The position numbers were made by a program, and so were the translations under genes. Positions 1 through 4,567 of a stretch of DNA of 5,379 nt are shown one piece after another (position 1 is the first letter of the stretch; each line of letters begins with the position of its first letter). The DNA is from a bacterium (GTDB lineage Bacteria > Cyanobacteriota > Vampirovibrionia > Gastranaerophilales > Gastranaerophilaceae): positions 1-5,379 of the forward strand of contig JAKSUP010000113.1 in the NCBI GenBank assembly GCA_024408905.1, given 5' to 3'. The notes below the pieces were generated by a model. It saw only the letters and a list, made by a program, of their open reading frames with translations. It did not search any database and had not been told where the DNA came from.

Positions 1-510
1 TGGAATATTTAATTCTTTTACTTTAATACCATTTTCATTAATATATGTTTTTGGGTAAATAGTGTTATAGAATTTAAATACTTCATTATTATCAATTTTC
101 TTTTGGAATGTTGGAAACTTTTTTGCAAGCATATTTTGATAATCATATTCCTTTTCAGTACAAAGTAACTTACCATTCCAAAGTTTATAACCATTTTCAA
201 TAAGAATTGGTCTAATGACTTTTTTTACAGCATCAATTTTTGATATATTATGATACCACTTCATATAATCAAAGTCAGTACATTCATTTATCTGCTGACC
301 CTTATATTTACCAAACAAAAATGTTGGAATAAGGACTTTAAAAGAAGAATGACCACGTAAAGTTAAATCAATGAAAGCATGTGGCGCTTTTGCCTTTGCT
401 TTATCAAAATCCTTTGAAAGGTTCTGCTTATATCGGTAATGACAATACTTACCTTCATTAGTTACTTCCCAAAGTGTGTAATAAGTTGTTGTAAAACCGA
501 TATACTGCAT
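1..510 (-). CDS. Unknown phage-type protein with an FGKYKG motif, partial at its C-terminus
   Basis: The reading frame is open from an ATG at 510-508 to the window edge, giving 170 codons with no stop, so the C-terminus is missing. The start is supported by the Bacteroidota-type promoter at 571-539, which leaves a leader of roughly 25 nt with no Shine-Dalgarno sequence, as is common in this group. The protein is rich in aromatic residues at its start (MQYIGFTTTYYTLWEV). Residues 66-74 read FGKYKGQQI and are followed by DYMKWYH at 81-87. This FGK-x-KG...YhxWY pattern resembles the small domain seen in DUF3820-like proteins and near the C-terminus of some exonuclease X-type proteins. That is recognition from memory and not a proven match. 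No exonuclease core motif is visible before it. Function is unknown. A 60-codon ORF at 18-200 in another frame of the same strand is a shadow of this gene. Confidence 0.8.
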   Translation of the reverse strand, partial: MQYIGFTTTYYTLWEVTNEGKYCHYRYKQNLSKDFDKAKAKAPHAFIDLTLRGHSSFKVLIPTFLFGKYKGQQINECTDFDYMKWYHNISKIDAVKKVIRPILIENGYKLWNGKLLCTEKEYDYQNMLAKKFPTFQKKIDNNEVFKFYNTIYPKTYINENGIKVKELNIP

Positions 511-538
511 AGTTATTTAGATGTTTTTGTTTTGTAAT

Positions 539-571
539 GCAAAGGTAGTGATTTTTTTTGGCATATACAAA
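539..571 (-). promoter_or_regulatory. Bacteroidota-type promoter for the gene at 510-1
   Basis: On the minus strand the -7 box TACCTTTGC spans 547-539. A -33 TTTG lies at 571-568, with a 20-nt spacer. This matches the known Bacteroides sigma-factor consensus (TTTG, 19-21 nt, TAnnTTTG). Transcription should begin near 536 and enter the gene starting at 510. The promoter lies about 55 bp from the parS site at 626-641, so a spreading ParB could influence it. Confidence 0.85.
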
Positions 572-625
572 TATTTTAATAAAAAAATATGGAAAAATAA
601 TATTTTCTTGATTTATATCAAGCAA

Positions 626-641
626 TGTTTCACGTGAAACA
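626..641. other. parS: parS centromere site (ParB binding), perfect 16-bp palindrome
   Basis: The sequence is TGTTTCACGTGAAACA, a perfect palindrome and identical, as I know it, to the consensus chromosomal parS site bound by ParB of the ParABS system in most bacterial phyla. A chance 16-base match in a window this size is very unlikely. The site lies in an intergenic stretch between the HNH gene terminator (682-641) and the promoter at 571-539. It is directly next to the T-tract of that terminator and shares position 641 with it. No parA or parB gene is present in the window, so the partner is either encoded elsewhere on the element or supplied by the host. The site being parS is close to certain by sequence; that it is used here is an inference. 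Confidence 0.85.
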
Positions 642-682
642 AAAAAACACTGAAAAGATAAATTAATATCTAATCAGTGTTT
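641..682 (-). terminator. Intrinsic terminator of the HNH endonuclease transcript
   Basis: Read on the minus strand, a 9-bp stem (AAACACTGA at 682-674 with TCAGTGTTT at 653-645) continues, after a 2-nt by 2-nt internal loop, into a 5-bp stem (671-667 with 660-656) closed by a 6-nt loop. It is followed by T residues through 641, seven in a row counting the stem end. It starts 62 nt after the stop codon of the gene at 1626-745. The stem is AT-rich but long and well formed. The T-tract runs straight into the parS palindrome. Confidence 0.75.
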
Positions 683-744
683 AACCTTTGCAAATATCTT
701 CTATTTTCACAAACAGAATAATATTTATGAACTATAAAAATCTG

Positions 745-1626
745 TTAATTTTCTATTTGACTATTTTTATAATATTCTCTTTCTATTTTGCTATTATGTA
801 AGTCTTGATGGTATTTGTATTTAATATATATGTCATATTTTTTAAACCATTTTTTCACACCATTTGGACTAATTTCATATTTCCTACCTATTTTAGAAAA
901 ATTATATCCTAACTCATCAATATCTTTTAATAAAGTTTCTTTTGATGGTAATTTACTATCTCTTGTTGATGAACATTTTAATGAACAATACTTTTGTTCT
1001 TTTCTTTTTGTTGTAAAAGTTTTCCCACAAGTGGGACAAATACGTTCATAAATTTCTTGTTTCTTTCTTGGTTTATAGCCATTACGTAGTCTTTTTTGTT
1101 CTTTTTTTTCTTCAAGACGTTGCGTAATTTCCTCCTTTGTTAAAGGAACACACTTTTTTATTGGTATATAACACAAAGAACTATTTTTGCCTCTATAATT
1201 ATCAGTCATACTATGACAATTAGGACAAAGAATTTGTAGGTTTTCTAATCTATTATCAAAATGATCTCCATTTATGTGATGTAGTTCAAGTTTTATAGGT
1301 AAACCCATCCATTCAGTATTTCCACAACACTCACATTTATGTTCTTTTAAACCATTATTAAATAATCTTCGTTTTAATTGTGCGCTTTGAATTTTACTAT
1401 CTTTTGTTAAAATTTCCGATAAAGGTTTAACTTCTACCCTGTAGTATAAACCTTTATTCCATGGTGTTTTACGTAAATGACTTATATCAATATTTTCATC
1501 TTTTATTATTTTCCTAAATAAATCATAGTAATAACCATTAGGTTTAACGCATAACTCTCTACAAACATCAAGTAATGAATGATTTTCTGTATTTTTTAAA
1601 CTATTAATAATTATATTTTTATCCAT
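745..1626 (-). CDS. HNH homing-type endonuclease with two helix-turn-helix regions and two zinc-binding motifs
   Basis: This 293-residue protein is probably a free-standing DNA endonuclease of the HNH superfamily. Residues 1-40 resemble the N-terminal helix-turn-helix of phage HNH enzymes, followed by the characteristic WNKG at 56-59. The nuclease core uses C98/C101 and C134/C137 as a structural zinc pair around the LELHHINGDHFDNRLENLQ segment (113-131). H116/H117 and N125/N129 are candidate catalytic residues, and H138 follows the second CxxC. A second zinc motif, C197-x2-C200 with C214-x3-C218, is followed by a C-terminal helix-turn-helix (about 231-265, ending VKKWFKKYDI) that probably binds DNA. 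The TAA stop is at 747-745. The start has an A/U-rich upstream region and no Shine-Dalgarno. The gene lies 85 nt after tRNA-Leu, so it is probably co-transcribed with the tRNAs from the promoter at 2242-2209, and ends at the terminator at 682-641. Domain identity is confident; the homing role is inferred. Confidence 0.93.
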   Translation of the reverse strand: MDKNIIINSLKNTENHSLLDVCRELCVKPNGYYYDLFRKIIKDENIDISHLRKTPWNKGLYYRVEVKPLSEILTKDSKIQSAQLKRRLFNNGLKEHKCECCGNTEWMGLPIKLELHHINGDHFDNRLENLQILCPNCHSMTDNYRGKNSSLCYIPIKKCVPLTKEEITQRLEEKKEQKRLRNGYKPRKKQEIYERICPTCGKTFTTKRKEQKYCSLKCSSTRDSKLPSKETLLKDIDELGYNFSKIGRKYEISPNGVKKWFKKYDIYIKYKYHQDLHNSKIEREYYKNSQIEN

Positions 1627-1711
1627 ATTCTTTATATTTTATATATAAAAAATAACATAAAAATATAAATTGTCAAGCCCTTTTAAATACTTTTCTGTGC
1701 GAGTTCAAGTG

Positions 1712-1797
1712 TAGGGGCAAGGGGAATCGAACCCCCAAGGGCATTTCTGCCCACGAGATTTTAAGTCTCGCATGTTTACCATTTTCATCACACCCCC
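1712..1797 (-). tRNA. tRNA-Leu (anticodon UAA)
   Basis: This is an ordinary class II tRNA. The acceptor stem is GGGGGTG/TGCCCCT (two wobble pairs near its base and one G-T end pair). The anticodon stem is CGAGA/TCTCG with the loop CTTAAAA, so the anticodon is TAA at 1763-1761 and it reads UUA. The long variable arm is GGGCA-GAAA-TGCCC. The T-arm has the canonical TTCGATT loop, and the discriminator base is A73, as expected for leucine. The 3' CCA is not encoded (CAC follows), so a CCA-adding enzyme is needed. UUA is a favoured codon in AT-rich phage genes. It lies 10 nt after tRNA-Glu in the same transcript. Confidence 0.95.
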
Positions 1798-1807
1798 ATT
1801 TATTTTG

Positions 1808-1881
1808 TAGTGCGTACGGGGTTTGAACCCGTAATCTTTGCCTTGAAAGGGCAACGAGTTAGCCAGTTCCTCCAACGCACC
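1808..1881 (-). tRNA. tRNA-Glu (anticodon UUC)
   Basis: A standard class I cloverleaf is seen: acceptor GGTGCGT/ACGCACT (G-T end pair), D-stem GAG/CTC with GG in the loop, anticodon stem TTGCC/GGCAA with loop CTTTCAA, and T-arm ACGGG-TTCAAAC-CCCGT. The anticodon TTC (1847-1845) reads GAA. The discriminator is A and CCA is not encoded. It heads the tRNA-Glu, tRNA-Leu, HNH run that follows the promoter at 2242-2209. Confidence 0.93.
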
Positions 1882-2208
1882 ATTTTATTTCCAATAATAA
1901 CAATATATAAATATCATTATATTGAAAAAAATATCAAAATCTAAATCCTATAAGGCACTTCATTGCTTTCACCGACATTATGGCTACTCAACTCCATGTT
2001 TTGTAAAAAAACACTTCTACATTCTCACCGATATTATAGTTACTTACTCCATGTTCACTTATAGATAACTCATTTGCATGGAAAACTCTCATAGACTTAC
2101 AACTTTGCTCCATCGGTTCGCTAACCAATTTCAATGCGACTTACTCTACCCTCCGTTTATTCGTGTAAATGATTATTTTTGCAAACCTACTTTGTAATTA
2201 AAATAAAT
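1882..2208 (-). other. Long transcribed leader without a convincing gene
   Basis: About 330 nt separate the promoter at 2242-2209 from tRNA-Glu. I find no tRNA or well-supported protein here. It contains a neat hairpin at 2129-2112 (ATTGGTT-AGCG-AACCGAT, 7 pairs with one G-U) and two imperfect 43-44 nt direct repeats (1956-2054). A 41-codon minus-strand ORF runs from an ATG at 2113 to a TGA at 1988, through the first repeat. It begins MEQSCKSMRVFHANEL, has no Shine-Dalgarno, and I cannot tell whether it is translated. The stretch could be a structured RNA leader, a decayed gene or a very small protein gene. Confidence 0.35.
1956..2054 (-). repeat. Two imperfect direct repeats of about 44 nt
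   Basis: On the minus strand, 2054-2012 and 1999-1956 both begin ACATGGAGT, share ATAAT(A/G)TCGGTGA in the middle and end GAAGTG. A hand alignment gives about three quarters identity with a single 1-nt gap. The units are 12 nt apart. They lie in the leader between a promoter and tRNA-Glu, and the function is unknown. Confidence 0.6.
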
Positions 2209-2242
2209 ACAAAGGTAGTTGTATAATTTATCAATTAACAAA
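2209..2242 (-). promoter_or_regulatory. Bacteroidota-type promoter upstream of tRNA-Glu/tRNA-Leu/HNH
   Basis: The minus strand carries TACCTTTGT at 2217-2209 and TTTG at 2242-2239, with a 21-nt spacer, matching the Bacteroidota -7/-33 pattern. It is the only good promoter before tRNA-Glu, tRNA-Leu and the HNH gene at 1626, so these are probably one transcript ending at 641. Confidence 0.75.
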
Positions 2243-2372
2243 TAACGTAGATATTTGTTGTACTAAAGTCTGCTATGTTTCCTTTTCGTTTAGACTTCTT
2301 TTGAGAGTGGTTAACTCTTATTCCTATCAAGGCATTGTCTTTGTCCTCTATTCAGTAACCAACTGAAACGTG
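2243..2372 (-). other. Gap between tRNA-like gene A and the next promoter, no gene seen
   Basis: It contains a hairpin at 2351-2367 (TTCAGT-AACCA-ACTGAA) directly after gene A and a smaller one near 2303-2320. Neither is followed by a T-tract, so no terminator is claimed. On the minus strand the first hairpin looks like a tRNA D-arm (TCAG-TTGGTTA-CTGA), but no anticodon or T-arm follows. Confidence 0.4.
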
Positions 2373-2473
2373 TTGAGGTTGTGGGAATTGAACCCACGCA
2401 GTCCTATTAAAGGACACATCAAGCACGAACTTGATGCTCATTTTCGCCTTTTATACTCCTATGAAAAACCTCA
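2373..2473 (-). tRNA. Atypical tRNA-like gene A (expanded D-loop, class II-like)
   Basis: Seen in the sequence: acceptor stem TGAGGTT/AACCTCA (7 pairs, U1-A72), D-stem TCAT/ATGA, a 19-nt D-loop, a 20-nt anticodon arm (2436-2417: CATCAAG, loop TTCGTG, CTTGATG), a variable arm GTCCT-TTAAT-AGGAC, a canonical T-arm GTGGG-TTCAATT-CCCAC and A73. No CCA is encoded. The D-loop keeps A14, G15 and G18-G19 but has about ten extra bases between them. The anticodon loop is 6 nt if G-C closes it, or 8 nt if not, so the anticodon cannot be assigned safely: CGU if the second T is U33, UCG if the first is. It begins only 5 nt after gene B. It is identical to gene E except at base 1. That it is a folded tRNA-like RNA is well supported; aminoacylation and decoding are unproven. 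Confidence 0.75.
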
Positions 2474-2478
2474 TATAG

Positions 2479-2576
2479 TTGGGATTGGTGGAATTGAACC
2501 ACCGCAGTCACATTAGTGACACATACACTACTAATGTATGCTCATTTTCGCCTTTATACTCCTATGAAAAATCCCA
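2479..2576 (-). tRNA. Atypical tRNA-like gene B (expanded D-loop, class II-like)
   Basis: It has the same architecture as gene A with compensatory changes: acceptor TGGGATT/AATCCCA, D-stem TCAT/ATGA with an 18-nt loop, anticodon arm CATACA-TTAGTAG-TGTATG (6 pairs, 7-nt loop), variable arm GTCAC-TAAT-GTGAC, T-arm GGTGG-TTCAATT-CCACC, and A73. With U33 in place the anticodon would be AGU (threonine-type), but the 6-bp stem makes this tentative. It is the first gene after the promoter at 2652-2621, about 40 nt past the expected start. No CCA is encoded. Both strands of the acceptor, anticodon, variable and T stems differ from A while pairing is kept, which is strong evidence for selection on RNA structure. 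Confidence 0.75.
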
Positions 2577-2620
2577 TGTATATCTTTTATATCATATATA
2601 TTCTTTTTTTGAATTACAAT

Positions 2621-2652
2621 GCAAAGGTACGAATTTTTTTTGAAATATCAAA
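2621..2652 (-). promoter_or_regulatory. Bacteroidota-type promoter for tRNA-like genes B and A
   Basis: The minus strand has TACCTTTGC at 2629-2621 and TTTG at 2652-2649, with a 19-nt spacer. Expected initiation is near 2618. A TTTAACTAAAT block just upstream, which contains the stop codon of the preceding gene, is shared with the promoters at 3176 and 4757. Confidence 0.85.
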
Positions 2653-2662
2653 ATATATTTAG

Positions 2663-3172
2663 TTAAATATTGTTAATATATTCAATTATTTTTTCTTTAT
2701 TCATTGAAGCGATAATATCAAATATGTTTTCTTTATTATTGATTAAATCATTTAATATTTGTTGATAAATATTTTCATCAAGATTAATATTCTCAATAGA
2801 AAATTTTTCACTAATGATAAAATCAATTTGTTTTATATCACTTAATAATTCATCTTTACTTTCTGCTTGTGTAATCATTGAATAACGTGATTTGTAATCG
2901 TTTTTCCCTTTAAGTTTAAAGGTTGCAGACTTCATTAAGTGTGTTCTTAATTCAGTCTTCCAATGATTCTTGCATTGATTGATATTGGTATTAGTTATTG
3001 AACAAGCATGTACTAAACACCAATTTTCAATGATTTGAGGAAGATAAGATGATATTCTCTCAATTATTTCATTTCTTGGTCTTGCATATTCAAACAATTT
3101 ATGAACTTCTTGCATGACTATTTGATGCAATTTTTCTTCACTTATTGTTATTTTTTTATTAAATCTTTTCAT
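2663..3172 (-). CDS. Unknown 169-residue protein, probably from a leaderless mRNA
   Basis: I do not recognise a function. The N-terminus (about residues 6-27, KKITISEEKLHQIVMQEVHK) is a basic stretch followed by a predicted helix. It resembles the 'LTExxLxxIIxES'-type leader often seen at the start of unrelated small phage proteins. A central region, ENWCLVHACSI (49-59) then CKNHWKTELRTH (67-78), has conserved-looking Cys and Trp residues. The C-terminal half is acidic and Ile/Asn-rich, probably helical. There is no signal peptide or membrane segment. The ATG at 3172-3170 lies only 3 nt after the -7 box of the promoter at 3208-3176, so little or no 5' UTR is expected. The next ATG, codon 19 (HQIV-M), would give a normal leader but would remove the N-terminal motif. 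The stop is TAA. Confidence 0.85.
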   Translation of the reverse strand: MKRFNKKITISEEKLHQIVMQEVHKLFEYARPRNEIIERISSYLPQIIENWCLVHACSITNTNINQCKNHWKTELRTHLMKSATFKLKGKNDYKSRYSMITQAESKDELLSDIKQIDFIISEKFSIENINLDENIYQQILNDLINNKENIFDIIASMNKEKIIEYINNI

Positions 3173-3175
3173 AAT

Positions 3176-3208
3176 GCAAAGATACTAATTTTTTTTGAAA
3201 TATGCAAA
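3176..3208 (-). promoter_or_regulatory. Bacteroidota-type promoter directly abutting the gene at 3172
   Basis: The minus strand has TATCTTTGC at 3184-3176 and TTTG at 3208-3205, with a 20-nt spacer. With the usual position of the -7 box, transcription starts at about 3173, next to the ATG at 3172-3170. The surrounding bases, including the upstream TTTAACTAAAT block, closely match the promoters at 2621 and 4757. Confidence 0.85.
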
Positions 3209-3229
3209 TTAATTTAGTTAAAATTTGTT

Positions 3230-3284
3230 AGAGAAAGGAAGATTAATAAAAGTATAAATACTAATATCTCTCTTCCCATTCTCT
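3230..3284 (-). terminator. Long hairpin after the HNH gene at 3738-3316, possible terminator
   Basis: AGAGAA (3230-3235) pairs with TTCTCT (3279-3284) and GGAAGA (3237-3242) pairs with TCTTCC (3271-3276), with a small inner hairpin around 3251-3262. It begins 31 nt past the HNH stop codon and ends just before the next promoter. On the minus strand it is followed only by AACAAATTTTAAC and not by a clean T-tract, so it may act as a terminator, an RNA-stability element or a processing site. Confidence 0.5.
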
Positions 3285-3315
3285 TTTACAAACTACTTAA
3301 CAACTATGTAAACAA

Positions 3316-3738
3316 CTAAACTATTTTGTCTTTCTTCAAATGAGATTTAATTCCACCACATTTACGTGAACAGCATGGGTTTGGATGAGATTTTAAATTA
3401 CTTAAAGGAAACTGAAATGTCTTATGACATATTGGACATTCACGTTCAATCATCTTTTTATTTACATGACTCTTACGTATGTTATTACCCTTTGAAATAA
3501 CTTGTAAATTCTCAATTCTATCATCCATTTTGTCATTATTTATATGGTCAATCTCATCACCTTGATTTATATCACAACAATGAAAACTTGTAAACAAATA
3601 CTTTGCATAACTCATTGAACGCATTTCTTTTGTTTTACTATTCCTTAATGTTGCAACTCTTCTCGGTTCTTTATTGATATTGATATAAACAACATCAAAA
3701 CCTTTATCTCTATAATATTGAGATATTTCTTCTTTCAT
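3316..3738 (-). CDS. Small HNH homing-type endonuclease
   Basis: This 140-residue protein has the core of the HNH_3 type found in phage homing endonucleases. Residues 61-79, DEIDHINNDKMDDRIENLQ, supply the first histidine (H65), the central Asn/Asp positions and N77; N86 in SKGNNIRKS follows. The upstream YAKYLFTSF segment (44-52) fits the usual beta strand and helix before the motif. A zinc-binding motif follows: C101-x2-C104 and C122/C123 with C127. The ATG at 3738 lies 17 nt after the CAU tRNA, so the two are almost certainly on one transcript, and there is no Shine-Dalgarno. The stop is TAG; reading through it would add 10 codons to a TAA. The family is confident; a homing function, perhaps aimed at the tRNA cluster, is inferred. 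Confidence 0.9.
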   Translation of the reverse strand: MKEEISQYYRDKGFDVVYININKEPRRVATLRNSKTKEMRSMSYAKYLFTSFHCCDINQGDEIDHINNDKMDDRIENLQVISKGNNIRKSHVNKKMIERECPICHKTFQFPLSNLKSHPNPCCSRKCGGIKSHLKKDKIV

Positions 3739-3755
3739 TAATGTATTTTTATAAG

Positions 3756-3829
3756 TGGACCTGATAGGGCTTGAACCTATGACCTTCAGATTATGAGTCT
3801 GCTACTCTAACCAACTGAGTTACAAGTCC
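3756..3829 (-). tRNA. tRNA with CAU anticodon (elongator Met or Ile2)
   Basis: A normal cloverleaf is seen: acceptor GGACTTG/CAGGTCC, D-arm ACTC-AGTTGGTTA-GAGT, anticodon arm GCAGA-CTCATAA-TCTGA (outermost pair G-A mismatched), T-arm ATAGG-TTCAAGC-CCTAT, and A73. The anticodon CAT is at 3795-3793. The paired G1-C72 argues against an initiator tRNA. A CAU tRNA can be elongator Met, or Ile2 if C34 becomes lysidine and reads AUA; the sequence alone does not decide. No CCA is encoded. It directly precedes the HNH gene at 3738. Confidence 0.93.
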
Positions 3830-3931
3830 ATATTCAGTAATAAGAAAAGAACAAGAAAAAAAAAGGAAAATTAACCCATTCCCTAAAAGGTTATAGCATT
3901 AGAAAAAAGTGTACCACAAATAAACGAATAT

Positions 3932-4050
3932 AATTGAATCACCACAGTCCAAAAATATTCTAATAATAATAATAACATTCGCAAGTCCATCACCCCTTGC
4001 ATAAATGTAAAAGGTCTCTTCAACTCCTTTTACACGTAGAATGTTATAAT
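3932..4050 (-). ncRNA. Structured RNA stretch, possibly a diverged sixth tRNA-like element
   Basis: The outer stem 3972-3980 with 4039-4047 (9 pairs) encloses two hairpins: 3981-3985 with 3996-4000 (GCAAG/CTTGC) and 4007-4014 with 4026-4033 (GTAAAAGG/CCTTTTAC), forming a compact three-way junction. Downstream on the minus strand, 3949-3932 matches the end of the variable arm and the start of the T-arm of gene B in 16 of 18 bases (GACTGTGGTGATTCAATT), but the 3' T-stem strand is lost. An AGGAG in the loop of the 8-bp hairpin recalls the AGGAG in the D-loops of genes A-E. It may be a decayed or remodelled copy. No protein gene is visible between 3830 and 4213. Confidence 0.4.
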
Positions 4051-4213
4051 AACAAATGCTAATAAATATTATTCTTTTCCATTACTGAAAAATATTTTTA
4101 TCATATATTCCCAATTCTATTATATAATGTTTTTTCCGTTATGTTGGTGAGTGACCGAATTGCCACTCACCATTAACAACGTCAAAACACAAACAATAGA
4201 GAGAACAAGAAAG

Positions 4214-4312
4214 TTGAGGTTGTGGGAATTGAACCCACGCAGTCACATTAGTGACACATACACTACTAATGTATGCTCATTTTCGCCTTTTATACTCCTA
4301 TGAAAAACCTCA
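4214..4312 (-). tRNA. Atypical tRNA-like gene C, a mosaic of the A/E and B types
   Basis: The acceptor (TGAGGTT/AACCTCA), D-arm and T-arm (GTGGG/CCCAC) are those of genes A and E. The anticodon arm (CATACA-TTAGTAG-TGTATG) and variable arm (GTCAC-TAAT-GTGAC) are identical to gene B. U1-A72 and A73 are present and CCA is not encoded. It is third in the cluster behind the promoter at 4789-4757, 114 nt after gene D in a stretch without other genes. The tentative anticodon is AGU, as for B. The mosaic structure suggests exchange or gene conversion of whole arms between copies. Confidence 0.75.
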
Positions 4313-4426
4313 TATAAGGTATAAACGAACCAAGAGCAATGTGAAACATTGATAAATAAACATGTAGATAAATTTATGGATAATTAAATAAATCTTGCAG
4401 TTAAACTCTTTTTGCTCGTTTAATAG

Positions 4427-4540
4427 TTGGTAGAGGTGGATTTGAACCACCGAAGTTACCACGTAACACATCAAGCACTAACTTGATGCCGATTTGTCCA
4501 CATCGTACTTAAAAAGTACGTTCTCCTCTCGTATCTACCG
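4427..4540 (-). tRNA. Atypical tRNA-like gene D with a hairpin inserted in the D-loop
   Basis: This is the most divergent full-length copy. Acceptor GGTAGA/TCTACC gives six pairs, with a C1 x A72 mismatch at the end. A three-pair D-stem (CGA/TCG) encloses a very long D-loop that carries its own hairpin, CGTAC-TTTTTAA-GTACG (4521-4505), between the G15 and G18-G19 positions. The anticodon arm is CATCAAG-TTAGTG-CTTGATG (6-nt loop), the variable arm GTTAC-GTG-GTAAC, and the T-arm GGTGG-TTCAAAT-CCACC, with A73. All stems differ from the other copies or keep pairing. The inserted hairpin looks like a second anticodon arm with a UUU loop centre, but its position argues against that role. Isotype is unassigned. 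Confidence 0.7.
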
Positions 4541-4567
4541 ATGAACAACTATGTTCAAGATTAATTG

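Noticed and set aside
18..200. A 60-codon minus-strand ORF
   Set aside because: It is in another frame inside the larger open frame 510-1, which has a promoter and better composition.
815..1051. A 78-codon plus-strand ORF
   Set aside because: It lies wholly antisense to the C-terminal half of the well-supported HNH gene, has no promoter or family signature, and every other gene is on the minus strand.
1648..1676. TTGACA at 1676-1671 as a sigma-70 type -35 box before the HNH gene
   Set aside because: No good -10 lies at the right distance, the other promoters are of the Bacteroidota type, and a near match is expected by chance in such AT-rich sequence.
2351..2367. An extra tRNA based on a D-arm-like hairpin
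   Set aside because: There is no matching anticodon arm, T-arm or acceptor stem around it.
2373..2440. Possible small gene starting at the ATG within gene A (AGGAG upstream, MSIKFVLDV...)
   Set aside because: The equivalent frame in genes B and C meets TAG TAG after four codons, while stems are conserved by compensatory change, so selection is on RNA structure.
3849..3895. A terminator at the T-rich run before the CAU tRNA
   Set aside because: The minus strand has nine T residues (3864-3856), but the only stem before them is about four pairs and would cut the tRNA and HNH genes from their promoter.
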